A DNA stretch of 11,937 bases from SAR86 cluster bacterium (GTDB taxonomy: Bacteria > Pseudomonadota > Gammaproteobacteria > Magnimaribacterales > D2472). The notes beneath the pieces are model-generated. The model was not told the DNA's origin and ran no database searches. It was given only the letters and a program-made list of their open reading frames with translations. Where the stretch lies: contig JADHNM010000035.1 in NCBI GenBank assembly GCA_016779505.1, forward strand, positions 1-11,937, given 5' to 3'. Numbering within the stretch: position 1 is the first letter of the stretch; each line of letters opens with the position of its first letter. Shown here piece by piece: positions 1 through 6,434 of this stretch. A program made the translations under genes and the position numbers.

Positions 1-431
1 ACTTTAAATAAAGGGATATATTCTCCGTCCCTAAAAAAAGATCCTGAGCCAGCAAAGTTAGCCTTCGGTTTAGGAACGCTTACATCCACTCCAGCCAGTG
101 GAGCAAGATCTAATTCTGGTTGAGCAATATCTTCTGGTTGTTCGTCAGGTTCATCTGGCTTATCAACATTATCGAACAGAGTATCAATGTCTCTATCGGG
201 CATGATAACGTCGCCTAATTTTCTAGAATTATCAGTGGGCAAGCTATCATCTCCAAGATTAATCAACGCAACCATCAAAAAGAATAAGCCAAGGGTTATA
301 AAAGCTGCAAAGCCTGTTCCGGCAAGGTATTTATTGTAATTGAATGCTTTGTAATAGATTGCTGCTAATGGTCCAAATACCTTGGCCAATGTTTGGTATA
401 AAGTATTTATACTATTATTAGCAGTATTCAA
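1..431 (-). CDS. tonB: TonB-family energy transducer, N-terminal part (cut by the left window edge)
   Basis: This is the first 143 codons of a TonB-like protein; the C-terminus lies outside the window. Residues 1-35 are cytoplasmic. A single membrane anchor covers about 38-58. A short acidic, proline-containing periplasmic linker follows (about 61-115, rich in D, E and P), then residues 134-143, RDGEYIPLFK, which match the usual entry into the TonB C-terminal domain of TonB2-type proteins. The only sensible start is TTG at 431-429. It has a purine-rich AGAGAG just upstream, and the next in-frame ATG is inside the membrane segment. The gene begins 9 bases after the exbD stop and is the last visible member of the DUF3450-exbB-exbB-exbD operon, so it should carry proton-motive energy from ExbB/ExbD to outer-membrane receptors. 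The anchor contains no histidine, unlike classical E. coli TonB. Family assignment is firm; the choice of TTG is fairly firm. Confidence 0.85.
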   Translation of the reverse strand, partial: MNTANNSINTLYQTLAKVFGPLAAIYYKAFNYNKYLAGTGFAAFITLGLFFLMVALINLGDDSLPTDNSRKLGDVIMPDRDIDTLFDNVDKPDEPDEQPEDIAQPELDLAPLAGVDVSVPKPKANFAGSGSFFRDGEYIPLFK

Positions 432-440
432 AATAACTCT

Positions 441-851
441 CTATTTCGGTTCAGAAGCAAGTGAAATATTGAAAACACCAGCTTCTCTTGAGCCGTCCAT
501 AACTTTAATAATTGTATCAGCCATTGCTTTTTCATCAGCCTGAATTACAACAGAACCTTGGGGATTATCTGCAAGAAGTTTTACGACATTTGCTTTTACT
601 TGTCTTGCATCAATTCTTCTTCCATCCATCCAAATTTCTCCAGAAGCTCCAATGGCAATTAATATTGCTGCATTTTCTTGTGTTTCAGATGTATCTGACT
701 CTGGTCTGTTGATTTCAAGGCCTGGTTCCTTGATAAAATTCGCAGTCACAATAAAGAAAATAAGCATGATGAAAACAACATCAAGCATGGGAGTCATATT
801 AATCTCGGCTTCTTCTTCTTGAACTGCACTTGATATAGCGTTTCTTCTCAC
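441..851 (-). CDS. exbD: ExbD/TolR-type biopolymer transport protein
   Basis: This is a 136-residue inner-membrane protein of the ExbD/TolR family, the usual length. Residues 1-17 are cytoplasmic. A single membrane helix at about 20-39 opens with the family hallmark NMTPMLDVVFIMLIFF. Asp24 in this helix corresponds to the proton-carrying aspartate of ExbD (Asp25 in E. coli). Residues 45-136 form the periplasmic domain, ending in the expected region (VVIQADEKAMADTIIKVMDG, about 102-121). The start is GTG at 851-849, preceded by a clear AGGAG ribosome-binding site about 7 bases upstream. The gene lies 16 bases after exbB2 and 9 bases before tonB, all on one strand. It should form the proton-conducting complex with the neighbouring ExbB proteins. 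Its place between an ExbB2 and a TonB, with no tolA/tolB nearby, favours ExbD over TolR. Confidence 0.95.
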   Translation of the reverse strand: MRRNAISSAVQEEEAEINMTPMLDVVFIMLIFFIVTANFIKEPGLEINRPESDTSETQENAAILIAIGASGEIWMDGRRIDARQVKANVVKLLADNPQGSVVIQADEKAMADTIIKVMDGSREAGVFNISLASEPK

Positions 852-867
852 AATTTTCTCCTATTAA

Positions 868-1392
868 CTAATTTCTTATTATTTCTTTAATTAAAATCTC
901 TTCTCTATTTCTTGCCGAATTTAAATATATAGTAGCAAATACGCCTGAAAGAGCTGTAGTCATTCCAGCCATGGTTGGTAAAGTTGCTTTTGAAACTCCT
1001 CCAGCCATCGATCTAGCATCGCCACCACCAGTGAAAGCCATCACTTGAAAGACTTCAATCATACCAGTTACAGTGCCTAGCAGGCCAAATAAAGGTGCCA
1101 GAGCTACGCATGTATTAATTAGAGGCAGGTATCGATTAACTTCAGTTCTTGCTTGAGAAATTAATTTTTCTTTTATTGCCGAGCCTTTCCAAGAGGCATG
1201 GTCGGAAACTGAATCCCATTCAGCTTTTAATTCGCCCATGTAAACTTGATGGCCTGCATTAAAATACCAAATTCTTTCTAAAATTATTGCCCACATAAAA
1301 GCAGCAAGAATTGCGATCAACCAAAGCACACTTCCACCAGCAGACATAAAGTCTCTGAGAGTATTGAAGGCTTCAGTGATTGCGTAAAACAT
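868..1392 (-). CDS. exbB: ExbB2: MotA/TolQ/ExbB proton channel protein
   Basis: This 174-residue inner-membrane protein is the small, standard ExbB of the operon. Membrane helices lie at about 21-43, 92-116 and 136-158. The family motifs are APLFGLLGTVTGMIEVFQ (about 99-116) and, leading into the third helix, MAGGVSKATLPTMAGMTTAL (129-148). The small polar residues Thr107 and Thr145/146 are of the kind that line the proton path in ExbB/TolQ. The ATG start at 1392 is 7 bases after the stop of the larger ExbB1, and no good Shine-Dalgarno sequence is visible, so translation is probably coupled to the gene before it. It should assemble as the oligomeric channel around ExbD. TolQ is the main alternative, but the TonB gene and DUF3450 in the same operon argue for ExbB. 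Confidence 0.95.
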   Translation of the reverse strand: MFYAITEAFNTLRDFMSAGGSVLWLIAILAAFMWAIILERIWYFNAGHQVYMGELKAEWDSVSDHASWKGSAIKEKLISQARTEVNRYLPLINTCVALAPLFGLLGTVTGMIEVFQVMAFTGGGDARSMAGGVSKATLPTMAGMTTALSGVFATIYLNSARNREEILIKEIIRN

Positions 1393-1399
1393 TAACTAA

Positions 1400-2782
1400 T
1401 TACTTTGAATCTGAATGCTCTGCTACTATTCCTGTGCTTTGTTCTTCGAGAACATTAATAATTCCTCTTGCTGATGAATTAGCAAAAGAGTGTAAAAGCG
1501 TTGTTGGAATAGCAACTACTAGCCCTAGAACAGTAGTCACAAGGGCTTGAGAAATACCTCCTGCCATAATCTTAGGATCACCAGTGCCAAATAGTGTAAT
1601 TTGCTGGAAGGTAACGATCATACCTGTAACCGTTCCCAATAAACCGGCCAATGGCGCGACAACTGAAATAATTTTGACAACAGGAATGCCTCGTTCAATT
1701 GCTGGCCTTTCAGCCATGATTGCTTCAGCAAGTCTTAATTCTAAAGTTTCAATATCTTTATTCATGTGTTCTTCACCAACCGCAAGAACTCTTCCCAGTG
1801 GATTGGATTTATCATGAGTTTTTGATTTAGCTTGCTTGGCAACAGCAACACCCATTGTGTATAAAGTAAATAGCTTCCAAAAAGCGATCGCTATACCAAT
1901 CAAACCAACAAAAATAATAATATAACCAACCTCTCGACCTTGGTTTACTCTCTCCATCAGGCTTGGGTTTTGAATAAGGTTAGCAAGCAAACTGCCGCCA
2001 ACAGGACCAGTGGGGTCTACACCAAACTTAACAACTTCTCCAACTTCAGCGTTAGATAGTTTTTTAGCTGAACTTACATAACGACCTTCCGGCTGCTTTC
2101 CAAGGAACGCATACTGACCTTTGCTGCCAATGTATTCTAAGTATTTACCATCACAGATAGCATTGTAAAGTCCCACTCTGGTAACCATACAATTCTCTGA
2201 TTCGCCATCAAGATTAATGACATTTGCATTGAAAGAAACAACTTCAGACCCTGCAACCATCTCTCTTTGGAGCTCATACCAAAGACCCTCAAGCTCTCTA
2301 ATGGTAGGCAATACTGTAGCGCTGGACATTTTTGAAGATAGCTCATTTAAAAATGTCTCTCTTTCTCTGCCATATTGAGCAGAAGTTAAGGAATCAGCAA
2401 AAAGTGCGCTAGCCTCTCCTGCTGAGCTTTGCAAATGACCAAAAAGCTCAACCAATGAACCTAACTCTTTCTTATAAGCGGCTTCTTTAACCACCAAGAT
2501 TGCATCATTTTTCTTATATTCAGCCTCAAGCTCGTCAGCAATTTTTTCTTGTCTTGCTAACTCTCTTTTTTCAGCAGCTAATTTTGATGCTTGCTTATTT
2601 TTATCAGCAAGAAACTCAGCTTCTCTTTTAGCGTTAACGCTCTGCTCAGTTGTTCTGCCTTGTTCAACTAACTGCAATAAACCTTGAATAGTAGTAGGTT
2701 CGCCTTCTGCCGCTTCTTGAGCAAAAGTTGAAACTGATGTAATTAAGGCAAAAGATAAAATGTATTTATTTAAAGTTTTCAT
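1400..2782 (-). CDS. exbB: ExbB1: large MotA/TolQ/ExbB protein with N-terminal periplasmic coiled-coil region
   Basis: At 460 residues this is about twice the length of a normal ExbB. A signal peptide covers about 1-21 (cut near TFAQ). A long charged coiled coil rich in K, E and A spans about 45-110. A periplasmic region at about 180-270 carries TRVGLYNAICDGKYLEY (201-217) with two cysteines, Cys198 and Cys210. Three membrane helices follow at about 285-308, 368-394 and 411-433. The channel motifs are VAPLAGLLGTVTGMIVTFQQ (375-394) and KIMAGGISQALVTTVLGLV (404-422). A strong AGAGGAGAAG ribosome-binding site precedes the ATG. The start overlaps the stop of the DUF3450 gene by 4 bases. Such long ExbB1 proteins are known beside DUF3450 in TonB2-type systems of marine gammaproteobacteria, where the extra periplasmic part is thought to modulate energy transfer; its exact role is unsettled. 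Confidence 0.93.
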   Translation of the reverse strand: MKTLNKYILSFALITSVSTFAQEAAEGEPTTIQGLLQLVEQGRTTEQSVNAKREAEFLADKNKQASKLAAEKRELARQEKIADELEAEYKKNDAILVVKEAAYKKELGSLVELFGHLQSSAGEASALFADSLTSAQYGRERETFLNELSSKMSSATVLPTIRELEGLWYELQREMVAGSEVVSFNANVINLDGESENCMVTRVGLYNAICDGKYLEYIGSKGQYAFLGKQPEGRYVSSAKKLSNAEVGEVVKFGVDPTGPVGGSLLANLIQNPSLMERVNQGREVGYIIIFVGLIGIAIAFWKLFTLYTMGVAVAKQAKSKTHDKSNPLGRVLAVGEEHMNKDIETLELRLAEAIMAERPAIERGIPVVKIISVVAPLAGLLGTVTGMIVTFQQITLFGTGDPKIMAGGISQALVTTVLGLVVAIPTTLLHSFANSSARGIINVLEEQSTGIVAEHSDSK

Positions 2783-3531
2783 GAAGCTTCTCCTCTGAAG
2801 ACAACCGGCAGCATCATGATATCCATAGGTGCTAGTTTTTGAGCCATTCGGATGCCATCTCTAACAGTCACCCTGTAACTTCCAGGTAGCTCTTCCCAAG
2901 TAGCTGTCTCATTGTCGTAATATCCTGTTTTTCTTTCATCCTTTGACTGGAAGAACATCCCCAGTCTTCCAACTCTCAGAATATTTACAACCACCTCTTG
3001 CCCGTCAAGAACAATTGTTTCGTCATAAGCATCAAGTTTTCTACCGTATTCAGCTTCAATATTGTAAGCCTCTAAAATTTGTCGCACTTGCTCAGAAGCT
3101 GTAACTTTTGGATTTGAAAGAGAAGCTCTAACAAGATCCAATCTTTGTTTTCTTTCTTCTATATGAAATGGGGTATCAAGACTGACATACTTTTCCAAAC
3201 CTTCGAGCATTCTTTGAGCCAATGGTGGAATCTGTCTTTGCATGACAACAACCTGAACAAGTTGCTCATCATATTGATCCATAAGGTCAAGCTGAGCTTG
3301 GATTTGAATTCTTTTTTGAGCGTTGTAAAGCTTTAGGCCTTCAACTTGTTTTGATACAACCTTGTATTCATTTATCAGCTTATCTGTAGCTGATTCAGTA
3401 GCATCAATTTTCTCTTGAGATTGAGCAGAAAGCTCAGTGTTATCTCTTCCAACTTCTAATACTAGTTCCATTTCTGTAGCCGCTACAAACGTAGTCAGCA
3501 TAGTAAGAACTACTAGGCTTTTCTTTAACAT
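2779..3531 (-). CDS. DUF3450 family periplasmic coiled-coil protein of the TonB operon
   Basis: This 250-residue secreted protein matches the DUF3450 family in length, layout and neighbourhood. The start is the ATG at 3531-3529, because GGGAG lies 7 bases upstream and a signal peptide (MLKKSLVVLTMLTTFVAA) then begins at residue 1. A start 9 codons earlier (3558) is possible but has no such support. Residues 30-115 are predicted coiled coil (many Q, E, K and L). Residues 120-170 are also helical. Residues 172-225 look like beta structure, with ILRVGRLGMFFQ (184-195) and the aromatic stretch GYYDNETATWEELPGSYR (203-220). It is the first gene of the operon and overlaps exbB1 by ATGA. The family has no agreed biochemical role; position implies a periplasmic partner of the ExbB1/ExbB2/ExbD/TonB machine. 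Confidence 0.85.
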   Translation of the reverse strand: MLKKSLVVLTMLTTFVAATEMELVLEVGRDNTELSAQSQEKIDATESATDKLINEYKVVSKQVEGLKLYNAQKRIQIQAQLDLMDQYDEQLVQVVVMQRQIPPLAQRMLEGLEKYVSLDTPFHIEERKQRLDLVRASLSNPKVTASEQVRQILEAYNIEAEYGRKLDAYDETIVLDGQEVVVNILRVGRLGMFFQSKDERKTGYYDNETATWEELPGSYRVTVRDGIRMAQKLAPMDIMMLPVVFRGEAS

Positions 3532-3559
3532 TTTTTTCTCCCTAGAAAAATGGTTCACT

Positions 3560-3587
3560 AGTCTAACAGCGTAGTGAAATTATTCAA
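3560..3587 (-). promoter_or_regulatory. Candidate sigma-70-like promoter for the DUF3450-exbB-exbD-tonB operon
   Basis: On the minus strand TTGAAT (3587-3582) and TAGACT (3565-3560) are separated by 16 bases, each matching the -35 and -10 consensus at 4 of 6 positions. Transcription would begin near 3553 and leave a leader of about 22 bases before the DUF3450 ATG. A rival -10, TACAAT at 3610-3605, has no convincing -35. Both are weak matches in AT-rich DNA, so only the presence of a promoter somewhere in this 155-base gap is well supported. Confidence 0.3.
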
Positions 3588-3614
3588 ACTTTTTTAATGG
3601 AGAGATTGTACCTA

Positions 3615-3628
3615 ATTTTGCACAAAAT
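3615..3628. promoter_or_regulatory. Perfect 14-base inverted repeat, possible operator
   Basis: The plus strand reads ATTTTGCACAAAAT, two 6-base arms around a 2-base centre. It sits in the only long gap of the minus-strand half, 84 bases upstream of the DUF3450 start. It lies directly upstream of the -10-like TACAAT (3610-3605 on the minus strand), where a repressor could block polymerase. The arms are AT-rich, so chance occurrence is possible. I do not recognise it as the site of a named regulator. Confidence 0.3.
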
Positions 3629-3686
3629 CGCCTCACAATGTAACAAATAAAGTATGGGTAAAATATAGCTATATTATTAAGAATTA

Positions 3687-4562
3687 TTAACTAAAGATCT
3701 TAGGTATGAGCTTAGGAGTATTGTTTTTATATTTTTTGTAATCATCAAGATGGCCCCATTTCTTCAGCCCCCTGTATTCCAGCATTCTCACACCACTTAC
3801 ATAAACCAACAATAAGTAAGAAAAGATGGGAGAGAAAATTGCGAGATAGTTCATGCCCTCAAATGTGGAAATGCTCATCACAGTAATCCCTGCCCAGAGG
3901 GTGATTTCACCAAAATAGTTTGGATGTCTGGATCTAGCCCATAACCCCTCATTGATAAATGAGTCTTTATTCTCTGGGATTGATCGAAATGCAGTTTTTT
4001 GATTGTCTGCTATGACCTCAATCACAAATCCAAAGATAAACATTACAAGCCCTATGGCGAAGACACTATTTACAACAACACCGGTTGGATTGGCAATAGC
4101 AACCAGAGCCGCTGATGAGCAAATAAAAACCCACATGCCCTGTAAAGTCCAGGTCATAAAGAATTGAGAAAAAGAAGTTTTGATAGTATCAAATCTGCCA
4201 TCTTTTTTGTCTTTGTGAACTCTGATAAATAAAAATGAACCGAGTCTAAGGGCCCAGATAATAATTGCAGCACCAATAATAAGACTGCCAAGATCAAGGC
4301 TTTGAGAAGTGCTAGTTGAATATAAAGCAAATAAAATAGCTGCTGTGTATGTAAGGCTACCGGTTAAATCATAAAATTTTTCAGTCTTAAATATAAAAGC
4401 TGGGACATATGCAATCCATTGGATGACAAAAATCATGACCAAAAGGTGACCAACTAAATTTACTCCCGATAGCTCAATGCTATTAAAAGAAATTGCATCT
4501 GCATAAAGCTTTGTAAAAATAAAAACTCCAGCGGCAATAGCTAAATTAGTTAAGTGTTTCAT
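3687..4562 (-). CDS. DUF1295 integral-membrane protein (steroid 5-alpha-reductase/ICMT-like fold)
   Basis: This is a 291-residue polytopic membrane protein with roughly seven or eight hydrophobic segments. The family signature is clear: RLGSFLFIRVHKDKKDGRFD (106-125), then EVIADNQKTAFR (192-203) and, near the C-terminus, GLWARSRHPNYFGEITLW (206-223). The RHPNYxGE stretch is the nucleotide/cofactor-binding region shared with sterol reductases and isoprenylcysteine methyltransferases. The C-terminal KKWGHLDDYKKYKNNTPKLIP (about 267-287) is also typical. The substrate is unknown; a lipid reductase or methyltransferase is the usual guess. The ATG at 4562 is preferred over one 6 codons upstream, because GGGAGGAG lies just before it and it gives a 4-base ATGA overlap with the M2 peptidase stop. 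The two genes are therefore probably translated together, though no shared pathway is evident. Confidence 0.85.
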   Translation of the reverse strand: MKHLTNLAIAAGVFIFTKLYADAISFNSIELSGVNLVGHLLVMIFVIQWIAYVPAFIFKTEKFYDLTGSLTYTAAILFALYSTSTSQSLDLGSLIIGAAIIIWALRLGSFLFIRVHKDKKDGRFDTIKTSFSQFFMTWTLQGMWVFICSSAALVAIANPTGVVVNSVFAIGLVMFIFGFVIEVIADNQKTAFRSIPENKDSFINEGLWARSRHPNYFGEITLWAGITVMSISTFEGMNYLAIFSPIFSYLLLVYVSGVRMLEYRGLKKWGHLDDYKKYKNNTPKLIPKIFS

Positions 4563-6391
4563 CGCTCCTCCCATCCACATGCGCGTTCAGCATTTTGAAT
4601 ATCTAGCCAATCTTTCAGTGGTTGATAATAATTTAGCATAGATTTTCCACTTAATTCTCTCGTCCCTGTTAACGCTTCCAATGCAGTTTGCCACTCTTGA
4701 CTTTGTCCTAGTGCAAGCATGGCTCTTAATTTTTCTCCAGCAAGCTCATTATCATATATTGAGCATTCATGAAGAGGCCCCTCAAAGCCTATTTGATTAC
4801 AAAGAGATTCATGAAATTGATATTGAAGAATTTTTGCTAGGTAATATCTGGTGTATGGAGTATTGCCAGGAATATGGTATTTTGCACCAGGATCGAATGC
4901 ATCAACATCACGATCACGAGGTGCACCAATGCCTTGGTAAAATTCTCGTAATTCCCACCAAGAATTATTCAATTCCTCTGGACTAGTTTCACCTGTGAAG
5001 ACCTTTGCTCTCCATTTATCTAGCATTAAAGTCCAAGGCACAGACACAACACCATCAAGCGCTTGCTGCATCAATAAAGAAATTGGGTCTGCATTTGCTT
5101 GCCTAGCTTCCTCCTCAGATACCATGTCAATTTTTTGGAGGTAATCTGGAGTAATGGATAGCGTTAATAAATCTCCTACAGCCTCATGAAAGCCATCATT
5201 TGCTCCACTTTGGAATATATCAGGTAGGCCGCTGTAGGCTTGGTAATAAAAAATATGGCCTAGCTCATGATGGATGACTGAAAAGTCTTCTGCGTTTCTC
5301 TCAATACACATTTTAATTCTTAAATCATTTTTATCAGAATTAAGATCCCATGCTGATGCATGGCAAACAACATTACGATCTTGTGGCTTTATAAATAATG
5401 ATCTTTCCCAGAAAGTATCTGACAAGGGCTCAAATCCAAGCGAGATAAAAAAGTTTTCTGCGATTTTGACCATTTCAATTTCATCGATATCTTTTTCAAT
5501 CAGTATGTTGGTTAAATTTATATCTGAGGAAGATGTGGCATTTTCCGGCGTGTAAACAAGGTCATATATATTTGACCAAGATTGTCCCCACATGTTTCCC
5601 AGGACATGTGCAGGTAAATTACCAGTGTTGGGAACAACCTCTTCACCATAGTAATTTGATAGCTGATCACGAACATGGCAATGCAAAGCATCATAAAGAG
5701 GCTTGAGCTCATCCCACACTCTGTCGGTTTCATCTAAAAATTCATCTGCTGGCATGTCATATTGACTAAACCATAAATCGGTCAAACCGTCATAACCCAA
5801 ATCATTGGCACCTTGATTCCCAATTTCAACCATTCTTAAATACATATCTTTCATCGGCTTGCCAATATTTCTCCAGCCTTCCCATGCTTTTAAAAGCTCA
5901 TCAGGATCCCTAGAATTATCAATAATGTTCTCAAATGCCTCCAAGTCATAACAATCATCATCTGCAAAGCAATGTTGCCCAGTGCCATACATAGCATCTA
6001 ATTCAGCGCTTATTGCAGAGATTTCTCCGGCCAACTCTTCATTTAAAGGTGATGGCATGACAAACGAACTCTTAATAAGGTTAAGTTTCCTTCGATTTTC
6101 TTCTGAAACCTCTACCCCATCAAAGGAAGAAGCCTGTCTTGCTCGCTCTAATGCAAGCAGTTGGTATCTTTTGCCATAGTCTGCAACTACTTTCTGTGAG
6201 TCATAAGTGATAAAATTAGCTCCTATCCAATAGGCTGAGCTTACAATAGGACCAAGGGTTTTATCTTCAAGCTCAACTCTTTGTAGAAATTCTTCTACAT
6301 CGGATTCAGTTAGGGCACTGGGTTGCTCGCTTGAGCAAGAGGAAAGCACTAGGATAGAAAGAAAAATAGTAGATAATAAAAATTTATACAT
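4559..6391 (-). CDS. M2-family zinc peptidyl-dipeptidase (angiotensin-converting-enzyme homologue), lipoprotein
   Basis: This 610-residue enzyme should release dipeptides from peptide C-termini in the periplasm. The ATG at 6391 follows AAGGGG and opens a lipoprotein signal peptide with lipobox LSSC (lipid-carrying Cys19); a start 8 codons earlier would spoil it. The zinc site is HELGH (His375, Glu376, His379) with the third ligand Glu403 in FHEAVGD. Substrate-binding CHASAWD (343-349), Lys504, His506, Tyr513 and Tyr516 (AKYHIPGNTPYTRYY, 503-517) match testis ACE Lys511, His513, Tyr520 and Tyr523. Six cysteines occupy the three ACE disulfide positions (141/147, 343/362, 531/543). The length equals a single ACE domain. 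The gene overlaps the DUF1295 gene by 4 bases. The family call is very secure; the natural substrate is unknown, with peptide scavenging a reasonable inference. Confidence 0.96.
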   Translation of the reverse strand: MYKFLLSTIFLSILVLSSCSSEQPSALTESDVEEFLQRVELEDKTLGPIVSSAYWIGANFITYDSQKVVADYGKRYQLLALERARQASSFDGVEVSEENRRKLNLIKSSFVMPSPLNEELAGEISAISAELDAMYGTGQHCFADDDCYDLEAFENIIDNSRDPDELLKAWEGWRNIGKPMKDMYLRMVEIGNQGANDLGYDGLTDLWFSQYDMPADEFLDETDRVWDELKPLYDALHCHVRDQLSNYYGEEVVPNTGNLPAHVLGNMWGQSWSNIYDLVYTPENATSSSDINLTNILIEKDIDEIEMVKIAENFFISLGFEPLSDTFWERSLFIKPQDRNVVCHASAWDLNSDKNDLRIKMCIERNAEDFSVIHHELGHIFYYQAYSGLPDIFQSGANDGFHEAVGDLLTLSITPDYLQKIDMVSEEEARQANADPISLLMQQALDGVVSVPWTLMLDKWRAKVFTGETSPEELNNSWWELREFYQGIGAPRDRDVDAFDPGAKYHIPGNTPYTRYYLAKILQYQFHESLCNQIGFEGPLHECSIYDNELAGEKLRAMLALGQSQEWQTALEALTGTRELSGKSMLNYYQPLKDWLDIQNAERACGWEER

Positions 6392-6434
6392 TGAAAACAC
6401 CCCTTTTAAATACAATAAGAGAGTAAATCACACT
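6392..6434. promoter_or_regulatory. Divergent 43-base intergenic region between the M2 peptidase and efp
   Basis: This gap separates two divergent transcription units, so promoters for both must lie here or extend into the opposing coding sequence. On the plus strand TTGAAA (6391-6396) and TACAAT (6411-6416) are visible, but with a spacer of only 14 bases. On the minus strand AAGGGG serves as the peptidase ribosome-binding site. The efp start has only a distant AAGAGAG (6417-6423). No convincing promoter can be assigned by eye. Confidence 0.4.

Noticed and set aside
441..1392. Reading the ExbB/ExbD pair as TolQ/TolR
   Set aside because: There is no tolA, tolB or pal nearby. The operon contains DUF3450, a second ExbB and a TonB-type protein, the arrangement of a TonB system.
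3662..3675. Perfect palindrome AATATAGCTATATT downstream of the DUF1295 gene, considered as a terminator
   Set aside because: Once a loop is allowed the stem is about 5 A/T pairs with no G/C core and no real T-run, too weak for an intrinsic terminator. It is likely a by-product of AT-rich DNA.
4681..4986. 101-codon plus-strand open frame
   Set aside because: It is antisense to the M2 peptidase, whose active-site residues Lys504 to Tyr516 are encoded there. Its translation is low-complexity (H, Q, I, L) with no recognisable domain.
5274..5555. 93-codon plus-strand open frame
   Set aside because: It is antisense to conserved M2 peptidase sequence, including the HASAWD region, with no independent start signal.
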